A stretch of DNA of 64,000 bases from Lentisphaerae bacterium ADurb.Bin242. Its GTDB lineage: Bacteria; Verrucomicrobiota; Lentisphaeria; Victivallales; UBA1829. The stretch lies in assembly GCA_002069785.1 (NCBI GenBank), contig MWCA01000009.1, forward strand, positions 1 to 64,000, given 5' to 3'. The notes beneath the pieces are model-generated. The model had not been told where the DNA came from and made no database searches. It saw nothing but the letters and a program-made list of their open reading frames with translations. This document shows, in pieces, positions 17,741 to 27,559 of the stretch. Numbering within the stretch: the stretch's first letter is position 1; the number at the start of each line of letters is the position of its first letter. The position numbers and the translations under genes are program-made.

Positions 17741-18955
17741 CAAAACCGGATTGATCCAGATGGGATAGAAAAACAGAGCTGTTTTCTGATTTTTTCCTCT
17801 TGCATCAATAACCCGCAACCGAAGGTTTTTCGCATTTTGGATGGAACAACTAATGGTAAAGGGAGCAGAATCTGCTGTTAATGCAGGTGTTTCGAAAATA
17901 CATTTTCCATCCGTATATATCTGGAAAATTGCTCCGCCTTGATTGTGAATATTCCGGCAAAGCCCGACCTTCGCGGAAAAAGAAGCAAAAATCCCCGGCG
18001 GAAGTGAATATTCCGCGTATGCTTCCCGCTCATCTGTAATTCCTGGTGTCAAACGGACAAGCATGGCAATCCCGGATTCCGGCCCGTTTCCCAGGTCCAA
18101 AGACATGGGAGAATAAATATCTTTCCCTGAAATCCGGTCGATCATGATGCTGTAATTGAAATAGGAATCGCAAAACATTTCGACTGGATTCAAAGAATGT
18201 AATGCGACAACAGAATCTTCTGAAACAGAAATGCTGCCATTCAGGATACTTCTTACTGTAAATAGAACATCTGCAAAAAGTTCTGCACAGTGTCGAGCTG
18301 TTTTTGCCGCAGACTTCCGCTGTTTTGTCAAATCCTTGTTTTCGATAGCTGCAAACAGGATTGGAAGTTCTTTTTTTTCCCTCCGATTTAAAATGACCAG
18401 TTCTTCCAGAAGGCGCCATTCAAGTTCATGCGGACTGAAGCCGAGAATACGGGGAACATATTTTTCATGGGGGATTTCCGCCGTGATCGCTTCCAAGGTA
18501 CGATGCGTCAGATAGCAAGCATTTTTTTGAGGGAAAATATCCTGCAATAATCGCTCGTCCATTAAGTGGGCCGCCTGTCCGGTGTCTCCAATCAGATGGG
18601 AAAGGCATCCGGCAAATTTTGCAGCGCGTGTTTCATTTCCCGCGGTAAATTCATGACAGAGATTTTCCAGCCAGAAAACAACAATATCCGGCCCGGTTTT
18701 CCGCAAACTCAGAGAATTGAATAATTCTCCGAAACAGATTTTCCTGCCTGCATGGGGAATCATCATATAGTCTCTCCATTGCACATCCGCTATTTCATGC
18801 TTCGGAGAAGGAATGGAATCCGCCAATCCAAAAATATCCGGATAATTCGAGGCTGCCCGTAATACTTCACGGAATTTCAGAGAATAGACAATCCCGGAAT
18901 CTGAAAGTATTTCGAGTGCATTTGCGCTGATTCGTTCATGCATTAACATATCCAT
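17723..18955 (-). CDS. Phospholipase C/P1-nuclease-like protein with C-terminal NPCBM-like domain
   Basis: 410 residues from the ATG at 18955 (GGAGG nine bases upstream), overlapping the HAD gene by 20 bp. The N-terminal ~270 residues are helical with spaced histidines and acids (MHERISANALEIL, LCHEFTAGNETRAAKFAGCLSH, HLIGDTGQAAHLMD), the pattern of zinc-dependent phospholipase C/S1-P1 nucleases. The C-terminal ~145 residues resemble an NPCBM sugar-binding domain (CRNIHNQGGAIFQIYTDGKCIFETPAL; LRLRVIDARGKN). No signal peptide is visible. The activity is uncertain: a phosphodiesterase acting on a glycan or lipid is one reading. Confidence 0.65.
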   Translation of the reverse strand: MDMLMHERISANALEILSDSGIVYSLKFREVLRAASNYPDIFGLADSIPSPKHEIADVQWRDYMMIPHAGRKICFGELFNSLSLRKTGPDIVVFWLENLCHEFTAGNETRAAKFAGCLSHLIGDTGQAAHLMDERLLQDIFPQKNACYLTHRTLEAITAEIPHEKYVPRILGFSPHELEWRLLEELVILNRREKKELPILFAAIENKDLTKQRKSAAKTARHCAELFADVLFTVRSILNGSISVSEDSVVALHSLNPVEMFCDSYFNYSIMIDRISGKDIYSPMSLDLGNGPESGIAMLVRLTPGITDEREAYAEYSLPPGIFASFSAKVGLCRNIHNQGGAIFQIYTDGKCIFETPALTADSAPFTISCSIQNAKNLRLRVIDARGKNQKTALFFYPIWINPVLKRVEI

Positions 18956-19712
18956 GGAAAGTATCCTCCAGTTTCCCAAACGCTTCAATGATTCCTGCTG
19001 CGAATTTTCGGTATCCGACAACACCGCCATGCGCTGCAATATATTCTTTCACTTTTTCACATGCATTGTCGGGACAAATGGAATGACTGCAGCATTTCAT
19101 CATATCCAAATCAGCAATTTCATCACCGGCACAAACAATCGCCTCCGGTGAATAGCCGTAAAGTTTAATCAATTCATTTACAGCCACCCCTTTTCCCAAG
19201 AATGCAGGCTTTCCGGAAAAATGTCCTTTTTCAAAATGAACATCCAATGCAGGGTCGTTCAGATATTTTTCCAAAAGCACTTCAATTTTCTCTGGAGCAT
19301 CCGTCTCATCAAAAGCATAACTGAAGAGATGCACCCAGTTCAGCAGGCGTTTGGGAGGAAAATTCTGCATCAATTCAAAAAACATCGGAATCATCTTTTG
19401 CTGCTGAAACTCACGGAGACGCTTCTCCATGACAACGCAATAGTTTTGAACCCGTATCAAATTCCCATTTTCAATACGGACAAGCTGACGTCCATATTCC
19501 CCGATCAGAAAAGAGGGATGAGAACGAACCGAGCTGTCTAAAACCAATTTCCATTGACCTTCCGGATCCCATGTTGTATTAATTGCCCAATCCCAGCCAT
19601 TGTCTGAAAGTCTGTCGAGAAATTCACTGAAATGGTCAGGGAAACGGGAATATGGCATATATCCACCGCCAAGTGCGGTTCCATCGAGGTCTGTGATAAA
19701 AAGTTTCTTCAT
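18936..19712 (-). CDS. HAD-superfamily phosphatase (Cof/sucrose-phosphatase-like)
   Basis: 258 residues. HAD motif I is FITDLDGTALGG (Asp nucleophile and acid/base), motif II is NTTWDPEG, and motif III/IV lie in KPAFLGKGVAVNELIKLYG and VCAGDEIADLDMMKCC. The cap size fits the type IIB Cof or sucrose-phosphatase group, so a sugar phosphate is a likely substrate. I start at the ATG 19712 (MKKLF); a TTG four codons upstream is possible. It is coupled to the phospholipase-like gene. Confidence 0.85.
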   Translation of the reverse strand: MKKLFITDLDGTALGGGYMPYSRFPDHFSEFLDRLSDNGWDWAINTTWDPEGQWKLVLDSSVRSHPSFLIGEYGRQLVRIENGNLIRVQNYCVVMEKRLREFQQQKMIPMFFELMQNFPPKRLLNWVHLFSYAFDETDAPEKIEVLLEKYLNDPALDVHFEKGHFSGKPAFLGKGVAVNELIKLYGYSPEAIVCAGDEIADLDMMKCCSHSICPDNACEKVKEYIAAHGGVVGYRKFAAGIIEAFGKLEDTFHGYVNA

Positions 19713-20002
19713 TCCAGTAACCAATGTCTTACATATTTTTTTCTGATTCTTTTAAGGTGTAATGACCATGCCTGTGTTATTATTCCTGCAAACGCTTCAT
19801 TTTGCTTTCATTCCGATCGCCGCCCATACAGCGGCAAGCTGCCTTATTCCTGCTGAAATCAGATACGCCGCCATAATCCATCTGTAAATGACTGAAACAC
19901 AGAAGGTATTTCAGTCGGCGATCATGGTAGAAATATACATGCGCTTTCAACTGTAAACTTTTTCAGAATCTCATCCATATTGAAGTTCCCCCCATGGAAA
20001 AT

Positions 20003-20554
20003 TTATTTGTTCGAAATAACGACTTTCAGATCATCAATCAGAAAAGAGCTTCCTTTCCCGATGTTGAAAACAGGAGCTATTTGGACAATTTCCTTGTCTG
20101 CCGGAGCAGGCGGGACTGTAAGCTTGAACTTCTGTAGTGAATATTCAGGGGAATCCACAGTTATAAAATCACTGTTGGTTTGGTTGATAAAAAAGAGTTT
20201 TTTACAATAGCTGTATAATCCCGCTCCCAGCGTTCCTTTTCCTTTGGCAAAAAAAGAGATTTCCACTGTGCTGCCGCTTTTTGCCTGGAGAAATGGCTTC
20301 TTTAAAGGGATGCGGAGATAAGTCTTTGCGTCCGCTTTTGAAGTGACCCGCATGGCAAAATCCTTTTCTTTTGCGTCTTCGGAAAGTCCCCAGGTCCCGT
20401 AATCCTTGTTGAAGTAGGCATACCACCACCAGTCTGCAGGAACTGCGATCCCCTTTTCATCCTTTGCAACGTTCTCAAATCCATAGTGATACTCTGCTGC
20501 GGAAAGTAAAAACGCTGTCAGTCCGGCGCAAAGTGCAATGAACATTTTTTTCAT
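20003..20554 (-). CDS. Secreted CBM4/9-like protein (cassette B)
   Basis: 183 residues with a signal peptide (MKKMFIALCAGLTAFLLSAA) and a single jelly-roll resembling CBM4/9-type modules (STVEISFFAKGKGTLGAG; ending FLIDDLKVVISNK). There is no catalytic domain. Its ATG overlaps the stop of the large enzyme upstream (ATGA), so the two are made together. It probably binds the same glycan as an accessory or anchored module. The 290-bp gap below it (19713-20002) shows no gene. Confidence 0.8.
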   Translation of the reverse strand: MKKMFIALCAGLTAFLLSAAEYHYGFENVAKDEKGIAVPADWWWYAYFNKDYGTWGLSEDAKEKDFAMRVTSKADAKTYLRIPLKKPFLQAKSGSTVEISFFAKGKGTLGAGLYSYCKKLFFINQTNSDFITVDSPEYSLQKFKLTVPPAPADKEIVQIAPVFNIGKGSSFLIDDLKVVISNK

Positions 20555-23500
20555 TTCGTTTCTCCTTTTTCTTTATTTTTTATGATAAGAACCTTTCGCT
20601 CCAATGCTTTGTAAGAAAGATTAAGCGTATGATCCGCAATTTTTTCTGTTCCGGCTTCAAACAGATGTTTGGCTGTTCCGGCGGCATACCCGGCGGGCAG
20701 TCGGAAGTTTGCCTCAATATCCGAATAGGCGGAGTTGACGGTAATCAGATAAAGCTTTCCTTCATATTCGTATCCAATCGCCAGGACTCCGCTGTGGGAA
20801 CATGCAATTCGGCATGGTTTCCCCTTTGCAAAAATTGGAGTGAGCTGTTCCAACTCGCGTATATTCTGACCGGTTTTCCGATAAAGTCTGTTGGAAAGCG
20901 ATCTTTGATTGAAGTACCAGAAGGCGCGGACGCCTTTGACGGCGCACCCATACATCATCGCCGTCATTTCCTGAAAAGAAGGTTCACGGCCGCCAGTCCC
21001 GACTTCTCCGTCCCCGGTGTAATACTGCAGCCAGATCCCGGCAATGGAAGGTTTTCCTCCAAGCTTCTTTCCGACATTCGCCAAGCCTTCTCCGGCAGAG
21101 ATCGTTTCCGCTGCACCGCCATCATTCCGGATGGTATAGACCGTGGCACTGACGATATCCGTTGATTCTACCCCTCCAAACAGACGATTGGAGATGACGG
21201 AGTTGTTCCAGTGCAGGCGCATTGGATCAAGTTTCCGAAGAATTTTCTGGCTGGCTGTCAACTGCATTTCTGTCTTGCACATTGGCGGCTTTTCCCAATG
21301 ACTGTAAATTTCATCGTAGTGGCTCCACATGCAAAGACCTTTTCTGTCTTTGAGTTCCTTGACCATTTCTTCTTTTGTATTCATGATTTTGTCAAACGGC
21401 AAATAGGCGGTGGCAAGGAAAGCACCATATTTCTTTGTGAAGGAATCATCCTTTTCCAACGGGGTATATTGGATTGCTCCAAGTTCGTTTTTCTCCAATA
21501 TATCATAAACTTCCGCCATTTTTACACGATTCACTCTGTCATTGATATCCATACTCCAGAGAAAGACCATATTGAAGCCGCTCTCTTTGATTTCAGGAAT
21601 CCTGTCACGGAATTTCCACGCCAGTGAAAATCCCAGGGCGCAGGGGAAAAACGGGTTACCGTCTTTTTCCACCATGTGGGCGAAACGATCCACACGACAA
21701 TATCTCGAGGCTTTGGAAAAAACAGAAAACCTCCACGGAAGATTTATTTGATTGTCCCTGCCATCCCAGTTCAGTGTCGCGCTTACGGAATACTCACCTT
21801 CAGGAAGCGCTTTGCCGGCGGCGAAGTCTCCCTGCGTGTTCAAAAACGTTTCTTTCCATTCTTTCCCGCTGGAGTTCTTGAATTCGAGAGTGATTGTGGA
21901 ATTGGCACGATCCTGTTTATCAAGGGCGATTACCGGGCGAAAGATATTTCCTTCACTGACAAAAGCGACATCGTATTTGTAATCGATGGAAAATATCGGC
22001 CACTTCTCCGGCAGGGTAATCGATTCGCTGTAAAGAAGAACTCCCGCTTCCCTGCATTCGAGACGCCCCTCCTTTGCACCGAAAAGCACAAGCTTTCCTA
22101 TATTTTCAAACAAAACCTCGCCGTTGGAATAGTTTCCTGAAAAATTGGCGGAACTGTCGATTTGGAGAGTCCATTTTGCATTAGTTGGCGCATCCGCGGG
22201 AAAAGCAAGAGTCAATTTCCGGTTTTTCCCATACTGATACTTCATTTCTCCAATGGAAACAGGGATTTTATGATGCCCCATATCCAACCGGCCAAACGCC
22301 GTGGGAGAAACGCCGTTCCACCCGCTCAGAAGCCGCGTGCGTCCTTTATGTTCCGGACGCCTGCGGACAATATTGAATCCCCAGACTTTCGCAGAGCCGA
22401 CATTGTCCATCAGTACCGGAATCGGAATGCGGATGACGGCGATCCATTTCCCCGCCTCTTTCTTTACATCCGCTTTCCAGGAAACGTCAATCTTCTGGCC
22501 GAGAGAATACTCTGCGAGTTTTGCGCCATCCGCATTGATTGTGAATGTCTTGTATGCCATGTTTTCGCGTCCGGGATGCGGCATGAATGAGACAGACAGG
22601 GAATCTCCGAACGGAAGCATCCATGGCGTTTCCGCCGGATAGGTCAAAAGTTTATCAATTTCAGGTTCTTCACACTCCGTCTTGATCATAATTTCATTGT
22701 CTTTCAAGGACATGGCAACTTTCGTTGACGGTGTTCCGTCCAGAAGAAAAGTGGGAGAATCGCCAATCTTCAGGCTTTTTGCATTTTCTGCAAAAAAAGC
22801 ATTCTTCCGCGCTGCAAGAATTTTCTTGAAGCGTACTTCATCACGGGAGGGAGCATAGGGGAGCTCCTTTGCTTCATAATGCAGCATAACGGCGTCAAGG
22901 TCAAGCTCCCCTTTCCCGTTTACCGTTCCGATGTAAAGTCGGTTACTCTTTGCATTTCTTTTTTTGTCGAGAACAAAATGATGTTTCTTCCATTCCGGAG
23001 TCAGGTCAAAAGAGTGGGAACTGTTTCCGAAAGCAACTTGCCCACGTTGCCCCGGCAGCACCGATTTAGCGAAGAAGGATACCGAACAAATCCGTTCCGG
23101 ATCCGTAACAATGGGGGAGGTTATCATGGTATAACGCCCTGCAAGATGAAAATAATATTTCCCGTCGGGGGCGTCTTCAGCCTCGACCAGACGAGTCTTC
23201 CACTCTTGTTCAAACCATGCGGCTCCAATTGGTGAGAACAGGAAATCTGGAAAATCGCCATTCATAGTCAATTCAAATGAACTGTTGAACATCAAATTTT
23301 CTGAATCGGCGACAGTTTCCTTCGGCAGTTGCTTGTTGAATTCCGCCGCTTCTTCCGGGGTGGACTCCACAAGTTCAATATCATCAAACCACGCGGTTCC
23401 TTCCACTTTCATGACATAGATGCCAAACCAGACCTGATTGAATTTCTTGTTCGCAATAAAATATCCTGTATATTTTTTCCAGTCCTGCTTTCCCCCGCCT

Positions 23501-23934
23501 GCGATTAAACGGGGAAGGTCAAGTTTGGGCCAGGCGCCACGCCAATCTTTCGGCAGCACCGGCATCAGCTGTATAAACGCGCCGGGAGGCGGATTGGCTT
23601 TCATGGAGGCTTCCATGACAGGACTCAAATCGGTTTTGATCATTGCGCTGAAACGGTAGGTCTTTCCCGGAGTCAGCGTAATCCCGCCATGGGAAATAAA
23701 ACCGCCTGCCCCGTGGCAGTCATAACGGGCCGCATAGTTTCCCGCATAAGCATTTCCGTCCGGCAAGAAAGATGCTTTTTTCACACCGTCTCCGCCCCAT
23801 TCCGGGATCCGGCTGTAGGATGCCAGATAACCATCCTTGTCGATCTTTTCAAAATCTCCGTTTACAACAAGATTTTCCGAAGCATTACACAGTAACGTAC
23901 TGAACAGGAGGCTCCCGTATAAAAACTTTTTCAT
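20551..23934 (-). CDS. Large secreted multi-modular glycosidase-like enzyme (cassette B)
   Basis: 1127 residues with a signal peptide (MKKFLYGSLLFSTLLCNA). It has two tandem CBM4/9-like jelly-rolls (~20-195, ENLVVNGDFEK; ~210-360, ENLMFNSSFEL) and a CBM9-like domain (~370-565). A linker leads to a TIM-barrel domain (~745-1040), where MWSHYDEIYSHW (Glu875) is the best acid/base candidate. A final beta domain ends the protein. It resembles other PVC barrel proteins related to clan A, but no family or substrate is assignable by eye. It follows the pseudopilin by 12 bp. Confidence 0.85.
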   Translation of the reverse strand: MKKFLYGSLLFSTLLCNASENLVVNGDFEKIDKDGYLASYSRIPEWGGDGVKKASFLPDGNAYAGNYAARYDCHGAGGFISHGGITLTPGKTYRFSAMIKTDLSPVMEASMKANPPPGAFIQLMPVLPKDWRGAWPKLDLPRLIAGGGKQDWKKYTGYFIANKKFNQVWFGIYVMKVEGTAWFDDIELVESTPEEAAEFNKQLPKETVADSENLMFNSSFELTMNGDFPDFLFSPIGAAWFEQEWKTRLVEAEDAPDGKYYFHLAGRYTMITSPIVTDPERICSVSFFAKSVLPGQRGQVAFGNSSHSFDLTPEWKKHHFVLDKKRNAKSNRLYIGTVNGKGELDLDAVMLHYEAKELPYAPSRDEVRFKKILAARKNAFFAENAKSLKIGDSPTFLLDGTPSTKVAMSLKDNEIMIKTECEEPEIDKLLTYPAETPWMLPFGDSLSVSFMPHPGRENMAYKTFTINADGAKLAEYSLGQKIDVSWKADVKKEAGKWIAVIRIPIPVLMDNVGSAKVWGFNIVRRRPEHKGRTRLLSGWNGVSPTAFGRLDMGHHKIPVSIGEMKYQYGKNRKLTLAFPADAPTNAKWTLQIDSSANFSGNYSNGEVLFENIGKLVLFGAKEGRLECREAGVLLYSESITLPEKWPIFSIDYKYDVAFVSEGNIFRPVIALDKQDRANSTITLEFKNSSGKEWKETFLNTQGDFAAGKALPEGEYSVSATLNWDGRDNQINLPWRFSVFSKASRYCRVDRFAHMVEKDGNPFFPCALGFSLAWKFRDRIPEIKESGFNMVFLWSMDINDRVNRVKMAEVYDILEKNELGAIQYTPLEKDDSFTKKYGAFLATAYLPFDKIMNTKEEMVKELKDRKGLCMWSHYDEIYSHWEKPPMCKTEMQLTASQKILRKLDPMRLHWNNSVISNRLFGGVESTDIVSATVYTIRNDGGAAETISAGEGLANVGKKLGGKPSIAGIWLQYYTGDGEVGTGGREPSFQEMTAMMYGCAVKGVRAFWYFNQRSLSNRLYRKTGQNIRELEQLTPIFAKGKPCRIACSHSGVLAIGYEYEGKLYLITVNSAYSDIEANFRLPAGYAAGTAKHLFEAGTEKIADHTLNLSYKALERKVLIIKNKEKGETK

Positions 23935-23946
23935 TGCGTCTTTCCT

Positions 23947-24672
23947 TTATTCCGGCTTGAACTTTTTAGTTTTCATATTGTAGATCATGCATGTTTCAAT
24001 ATGTCCGTCAGCATACAGGAAATTTTGCTTACTCCCACCATGAGTATTCCGAATATCAACAGGATAATCAGCATTGGTCCATGTCGAGTAAGAAAACTTG
24101 TCTGCCCCATAACCCGAATATTGAAGTGTCCAAAGAGTACGTATACCGGAAAATGATTCTCCCGCAATTACTGTGTTCGATGAATTTTTAATGTGTTCTA
24201 CTTTCAATGTAGGAGTGTATTTCGTTTCTCCCTCGCCTTCGTTTGAAAAAGGAAACATTTCTTGAACTGCAATGTAACTCTGAACATAATATTGATCGTT
24301 GCGGAACACCGTCGCACTTAGCTTGCGTCTTGTCCCATCTGACGGACATAAAAAGATCCTGGAATACCTTATGGACATAACTTGCCCTAATGAGCGATTC
24401 GGATGGATGTACATCCCAGCCGCCGCAGCCCAGGAAGCCCTGTTGTCCGGGCCGTCAGACGGTTTATAGTTACACCATGCCGGCATAAATCCATTAAAAT
24501 CATTATTGTATTGAACAATGGCCAGTCCAATCTGCTTTTCATTGCTGACGCAGGAAATTTTTCTGGCTGTTTCACGTGCCTGATTTAATGCAGGCAATAA
24601 TAAAGCAGCCAGAATTGCAATGACCGATATTACAATCAGCAGCTCCATAAGTGTGAATTTTATCTTTCTCAT
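23947..24672 (-). CDS. Pseudopilin-like protein, prepilin N-terminus (cassette B)
   Basis: 241 residues starting [18 protein letters not shown], a prepilin leader with Glu5-type residue and one helix ([11 protein letters not shown]). The C-terminus has an H-X10-DG box ([17 protein letters not shown]), the most complete in the window after that at 61900. The codons are A+T rich like the rest of cassette B, unlike the other pseudopilin genes. It lies 4 bp after the regulator and 12 bp before the large enzyme. Confidence 0.85.
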   Translation of the reverse strand: MRKIKFTLMELLIVISVIAILAALLLPALNQARETARKISCVSNEKQIGLAIVQYNNDFNGFMPAWCNYKPSDGPDNRASWAAAAGMYIHPNRSLGQVMSIRYSRIFLCPSDGTRRKLSATVFRNDQYYVQSYIAVQEMFPFSNEGEGETKYTPTLKVEHIKNSSNTVIAGESFSGIRTLWTLQYSGYGADKFSYSTWTNADYPVDIRNTHGGSKQNFLYADGHIETCMIYNMKTKKFKPE

Positions 24673-24676
24673 TTCT

Positions 24677-25702
24677 TCATTTCTCCATTGGATATGATTT
24701 TAATTTGTATTCTGAAATGGAAACAACTGTTCGTGGAGACAAAGGATTTGCGGTGGCATGACGAATGATGCAGTAGATTTGCCGGAAAAAAATTGTTTCT
24801 GATTCATGAGTCTGGCGCATAACATACAGGCGTTTTTGAATTCCATGTCCAAAACGATAAAATAACTCTGCATAAGAACTTCCGATATCTATGATCGGAC
24901 AGTCTCCAAATCCGGCGAAAGTGCTTTTCCTGATCATATCATCAATCCGCCGCTTTATTTCTGAAGGAAACGCACTTCTGAATCCATGCGGCAGCTCACA
25001 GGCGAAATACTCAATTCCGAGCCGTGTGGCGGTCTCACAAAAACCACGCATTGTTTCACGATAAAAGAAATAATCATTTTCTCCGCAAAGATATACGGCC
25101 TTCCTGCTGGCAGTCTCTTCGATCAGTTGCTTCGCGGCAGCTGCACCCACCGAATAGTTGTCTCCCGTCACCTGAAACAAGGAAGTGTGAATTCGCTCCG
25201 GTTTGGCAAAATCCCCGATAAAAACGACAGGGAATGGAAGTTTCTTGTAAAATTCCAAATCTCGTTCCGTATATAAAGGTGCACATACCAAGATACAATC
25301 GGGCTTGAATTTATTGATGATTCCATCTAGTTCTGCAAATCTTTTGTAATAGTCAATCGTGTAGCAGCAAAACTCAATGTCCGGAGATCTGTTTTCCGGC
25401 AAAAGTATTTGCAGAAGAGAAGATATATAGGCATTGGTTTTCTCTGGAATAAGAATCAACGCAAGAATGTTTGTACGCTGCCTTTTTTCCTTTACAAAAA
25501 TGCCGGAACGAGGATAGCGTTCAACCATTTTTTCAGATTCCAAAATGTCCATTGCATCCATTATAACCTTTTGGCTGACGTCAAAACGAGTTGCCAATGT
25601 CCGGATAGAACTGAATTTTGTACCGGGTGACAGAATTCCAGAAGAAATTTCCTCTGCCAATTTATCTGCCACACTCCGGCTCTTTGCTATATATGACTTC
25701 AT
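24677..25702 (-). CDS. GntR-LacI hybrid transcriptional regulator (cassette B)
   Basis: 341 residues from the ATG at 25702, preceded by AAAGGA; the frame to 25780 lacks a start context. The GntR winged helix ([37 protein letters not shown]) is joined to a LacI-type sensor ([57 protein letters not shown]). The C-terminus is shorter than usual and lacks a clear LacI cleft-closing segment. It heads the cassette B operon and is divergent from the AraC gene at 25930. Confidence 0.88.
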   Translation of the reverse strand: MKSYIAKSRSVADKLAEEISSGILSPGTKFSSIRTLATRFDVSQKVIMDAMDILESEKMVERYPRSGIFVKEKRQRTNILALILIPEKTNAYISSLLQILLPENRSPDIEFCCYTIDYYKRFAELDGIINKFKPDCILVCAPLYTERDLEFYKKLPFPVVFIGDFAKPERIHTSLFQVTGDNYSVGAAAAKQLIEETASRKAVYLCGENDYFFYRETMRGFCETATRLGIEYFACELPHGFRSAFPSEIKRRIDDMIRKSTFAGFGDCPIIDIGSSYAELFYRFGHGIQKRLYVMRQTHESETIFFRQIYCIIRHATANPLSPRTVVSISEYKLKSYPMEK

Positions 25703-25727
25703 CGCTGTCGTATCCTTTCTTATAATA

Positions 25728-25756
25728 ATTTTAATGCAAAGGTATGTAGTTGTCAA
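25728..25756 (-). promoter_or_regulatory. Predicted promoter of cassette B
   Basis: On the minus strand, TTGACA (25756-25751), a 17-bp spacer and TAAAAT (25733-25728) form a near-consensus sigma-70 promoter 25 bp before the regulator ATG. Confidence 0.7.
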
Positions 25757-25881
25757 GCCATGAAGAAGAATATAGCTCAAGAAAAACTGAAAATTCTTAA
25801 TTAAAGATATGAAACTGTACTAAAAAAAAGGTTGCAGATATTCCATTTAATTGTAAATTATTGATTCCGGACTTCCGGATA

Positions 25882-25909
25882 TTGATTTCCTGATATTGCA
25901 TATTATATT
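25882..25909 (+). promoter_or_regulatory. Predicted promoter of the AraC regulator at 25930
   Basis: TTGATT (25882-25887), 16 bp and TATATT (25904-25909) lie 20 bp before the ATG. The whole element is repeated before the truncated AraC copy at 17375. Confidence 0.55.
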
Positions 25910-25929
25910 TTCTTTATATCGAAAAGGAA

Positions 25930-26769
25930 ATGCCAGAAAAAGACAAAGAAATGTCAATTTTTTCAATCAATCATTTTTATGGGCAGGATTTGCCCGCTCC
26001 CGATGTACAAATAACCCAGTACGGGTATGTCAGCAGCATGAACTTCTGGACGTACCGGAATCGTTCCTCGCCCTTCTGGTATTTGTGGCTGAACGAGACA
26101 CGCAGCGCCTATCTGGAATTCACCGGGAAAAGGATCGAGCTCCAACCGGAGTTTTTTGTGCTCATCCCTCCGTTCACTCTGTTTTCCACCTGCGATGAAA
26201 AAGAAGACCTTTCTCAATTCTACATTCATTTCCAGGGCGGCTCCATTCTTCCCCACGTCAAACGGGAACCGATCGTGATTCCATTCTCAACCATCATCGA
26301 TAAACCGGCCGAAAAATTCTTCGACGAAATGCGCGCGGAAGATCCAAACGCAGGAAGACTTTCCATCAAACTCTACAGCATCGTCTACAAAGTCATCGAA
26401 TCGATTCCCCCGGAAGCCGTTCTGTCGCCCGGCGAACGGCACATGGACGAACGGGTCCGTCTTGCATTGAATTATATCAGCGGCAATCTCCGGAGAAAAT
26501 ACCTTTACGATGAATTCTGCCGGGTCAACCACATTTCCGCCAACAACCTGATCCGCATCTTCAAAAGGGACATCGGCATGACTCCCCAGCAGTATCAGCT
26601 GATCCGGAGAATCGAGGAAGCGAAGAACCTTCTTTCCGTTTCAGACGAATCGATCGACGAGATCGCGGACGCCACCGGTTTTGCCGACCGCTATCACTTC
26701 TCGAAGACTTTCAAACGCATTGCCCATGTCACGCCGGTCACATTCAGAAACGCATTCCGGAAAAAATAA
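25930..26769 (+). CDS. AraC-family transcriptional regulator
   Basis: 279 residues: an N-terminal cupin-like sensor (ELQPEFFVLIPPFTLFSTCD, then YIHFQGG) and a C-terminal pair of helix-turn-helix motifs (YLYDEFCRVNHISANNLIRIFK; SIDEIADATGFADRYHFSKTFK). It starts at the ATG after AAAAGGAA; a second in-frame ATG seven codons later is also possible. It is divergent from cassette B and may regulate it. Its first 13 codons and promoter are duplicated at 17.4 kb beside another glycan operon, which supports a role in such operons. Confidence 0.9.
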   Translation: MPEKDKEMSIFSINHFYGQDLPAPDVQITQYGYVSSMNFWTYRNRSSPFWYLWLNETRSAYLEFTGKRIELQPEFFVLIPPFTLFSTCDEKEDLSQFYIHFQGGSILPHVKREPIVIPFSTIIDKPAEKFFDEMRAEDPNAGRLSIKLYSIVYKVIESIPPEAVLSPGERHMDERVRLALNYISGNLRRKYLYDEFCRVNHISANNLIRIFKRDIGMTPQQYQLIRRIEEAKNLLSVSDESIDEIADATGFADRYHFSKTFKRIAHVTPVTFRNAFRKK

Positions 26770-26970
26770 TACCAATTTTCTATCTTAAGGATAGTAAACA
26801 GTCCCATTGAGCTCAACGCATTTTTTGTATTGCGAGGTTCCGGGTAGGCTCGGCAGTCCCCTGCAGAACTCTATAGTTTGGCGTTTTTCATGGGTTCCTG
26901 AGATGGATATTTGAGTGTGAAAAGTTCATGGTTGCTTTATTTTATGGGCTTCGATGACATCTAGTCGGGT

Positions 26971-27065
26971 TCACGCAGACTTCTTTTGTTGCAATGAAGT
27001 CTCTTTTCTGAAATTGACCTCGATCTGCCAACGGGAAATGTAGCGACTCAAAATATCCCGGGAGC
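26971..27065 (-). pseudogene. DDE transposase fragment (insertion-sequence relic)
   Basis: The minus strand encodes SRDILSRYISRWQIEVNFRK, which matches the segment around the last catalytic Glu of IS4/IS701-type DDE transposases (RWxIEVxFRxxK), then stops after a few codons. No other part of the transposase and no terminal repeats are recognisable. It is a decayed relic next to tRNA-Pro. Confidence 0.5.
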
Positions 27066-27076
27066 TCATCCAACGA

Positions 27077-27290
27077 TTTATCGGGACTCCTCTGGACGGA
27101 CAACCGGATAGCAACGACACGCGGGAATACCACCACCTATCGGGATGCATCGGGTAAGACGACGGATACGGCCACGGTTGTAAACACAAGAAGCGGTTCA
27201 AGAACAATCTATCATGACTCCAAACGGGCAAACCACTTCGACTTCCACCTCCAAGGCGGGAACATCCCCCTCGCCGATCCTTTGCAAATA
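27077..27290 (+). pseudogene. Remnant of a YRDxSGRTTG tandem-repeat protein gene
   Basis: The plus strand encodes three copies of a short repeat: YRDSSGRTTG at 27079, YRDASGKTTD at 27138 and YHDSN-GQTTS at 27210, separated by Thr/Ala/Gly-rich linkers such as TATTRGNTTT. The first spacing is 59 bp instead of 60, and the third copy contains another frameshift, so no intact frame remains. The rest of the 26770-27400 gap shows no gene. Confidence 0.5.
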
Positions 27291-27403
27291 ATTCGCACGA
27301 AAGAGAAATTTCATTTTATTCTGGCACTATAACAGTATCCAAAACGCTAATTCATCCTATGAAACCAATTGTTGTAAGCTATTTAATTGGGGCAGATTAT
27401 AGA

Positions 27404-27479
27404 TGGTCGGGGTAATGAGACTTGAACTCATGACCTTCTGCTCCCAAAGCAGACGCGCTACCAACTGCGCTATACCCCG
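27404..27479 (-). tRNA. tRNA-Pro (anticodon UGG)
   Basis: A full cloverleaf reads on the minus strand: acceptor stem CGGGGTA/TACCCCG, D stem GCGC/GCGC with loop AGTTGGTA, anticodon stem TCTGC/GCAGA around loop TTTGGGA (anticodon TGG), T stem ATGAG/CTCAT with loop TTCAAGT, discriminator A and an encoded CCA end. It is 76 nt long. Confidence 0.95.
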
Positions 27480-27559
27480 AATCAAGCCGTTTCAAGCGGG
27501 ATAAAATAGCACTCTTTCAGCAAAAGAAAAGCCGGGAACCCGTTTTTTATGATAAAAAC

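Noticed and set aside
19713..20002. Small genes in the gap between cassette B and the HAD gene
   Set aside because: Only short frames without ribosome sites or conserved features are visible on either strand.
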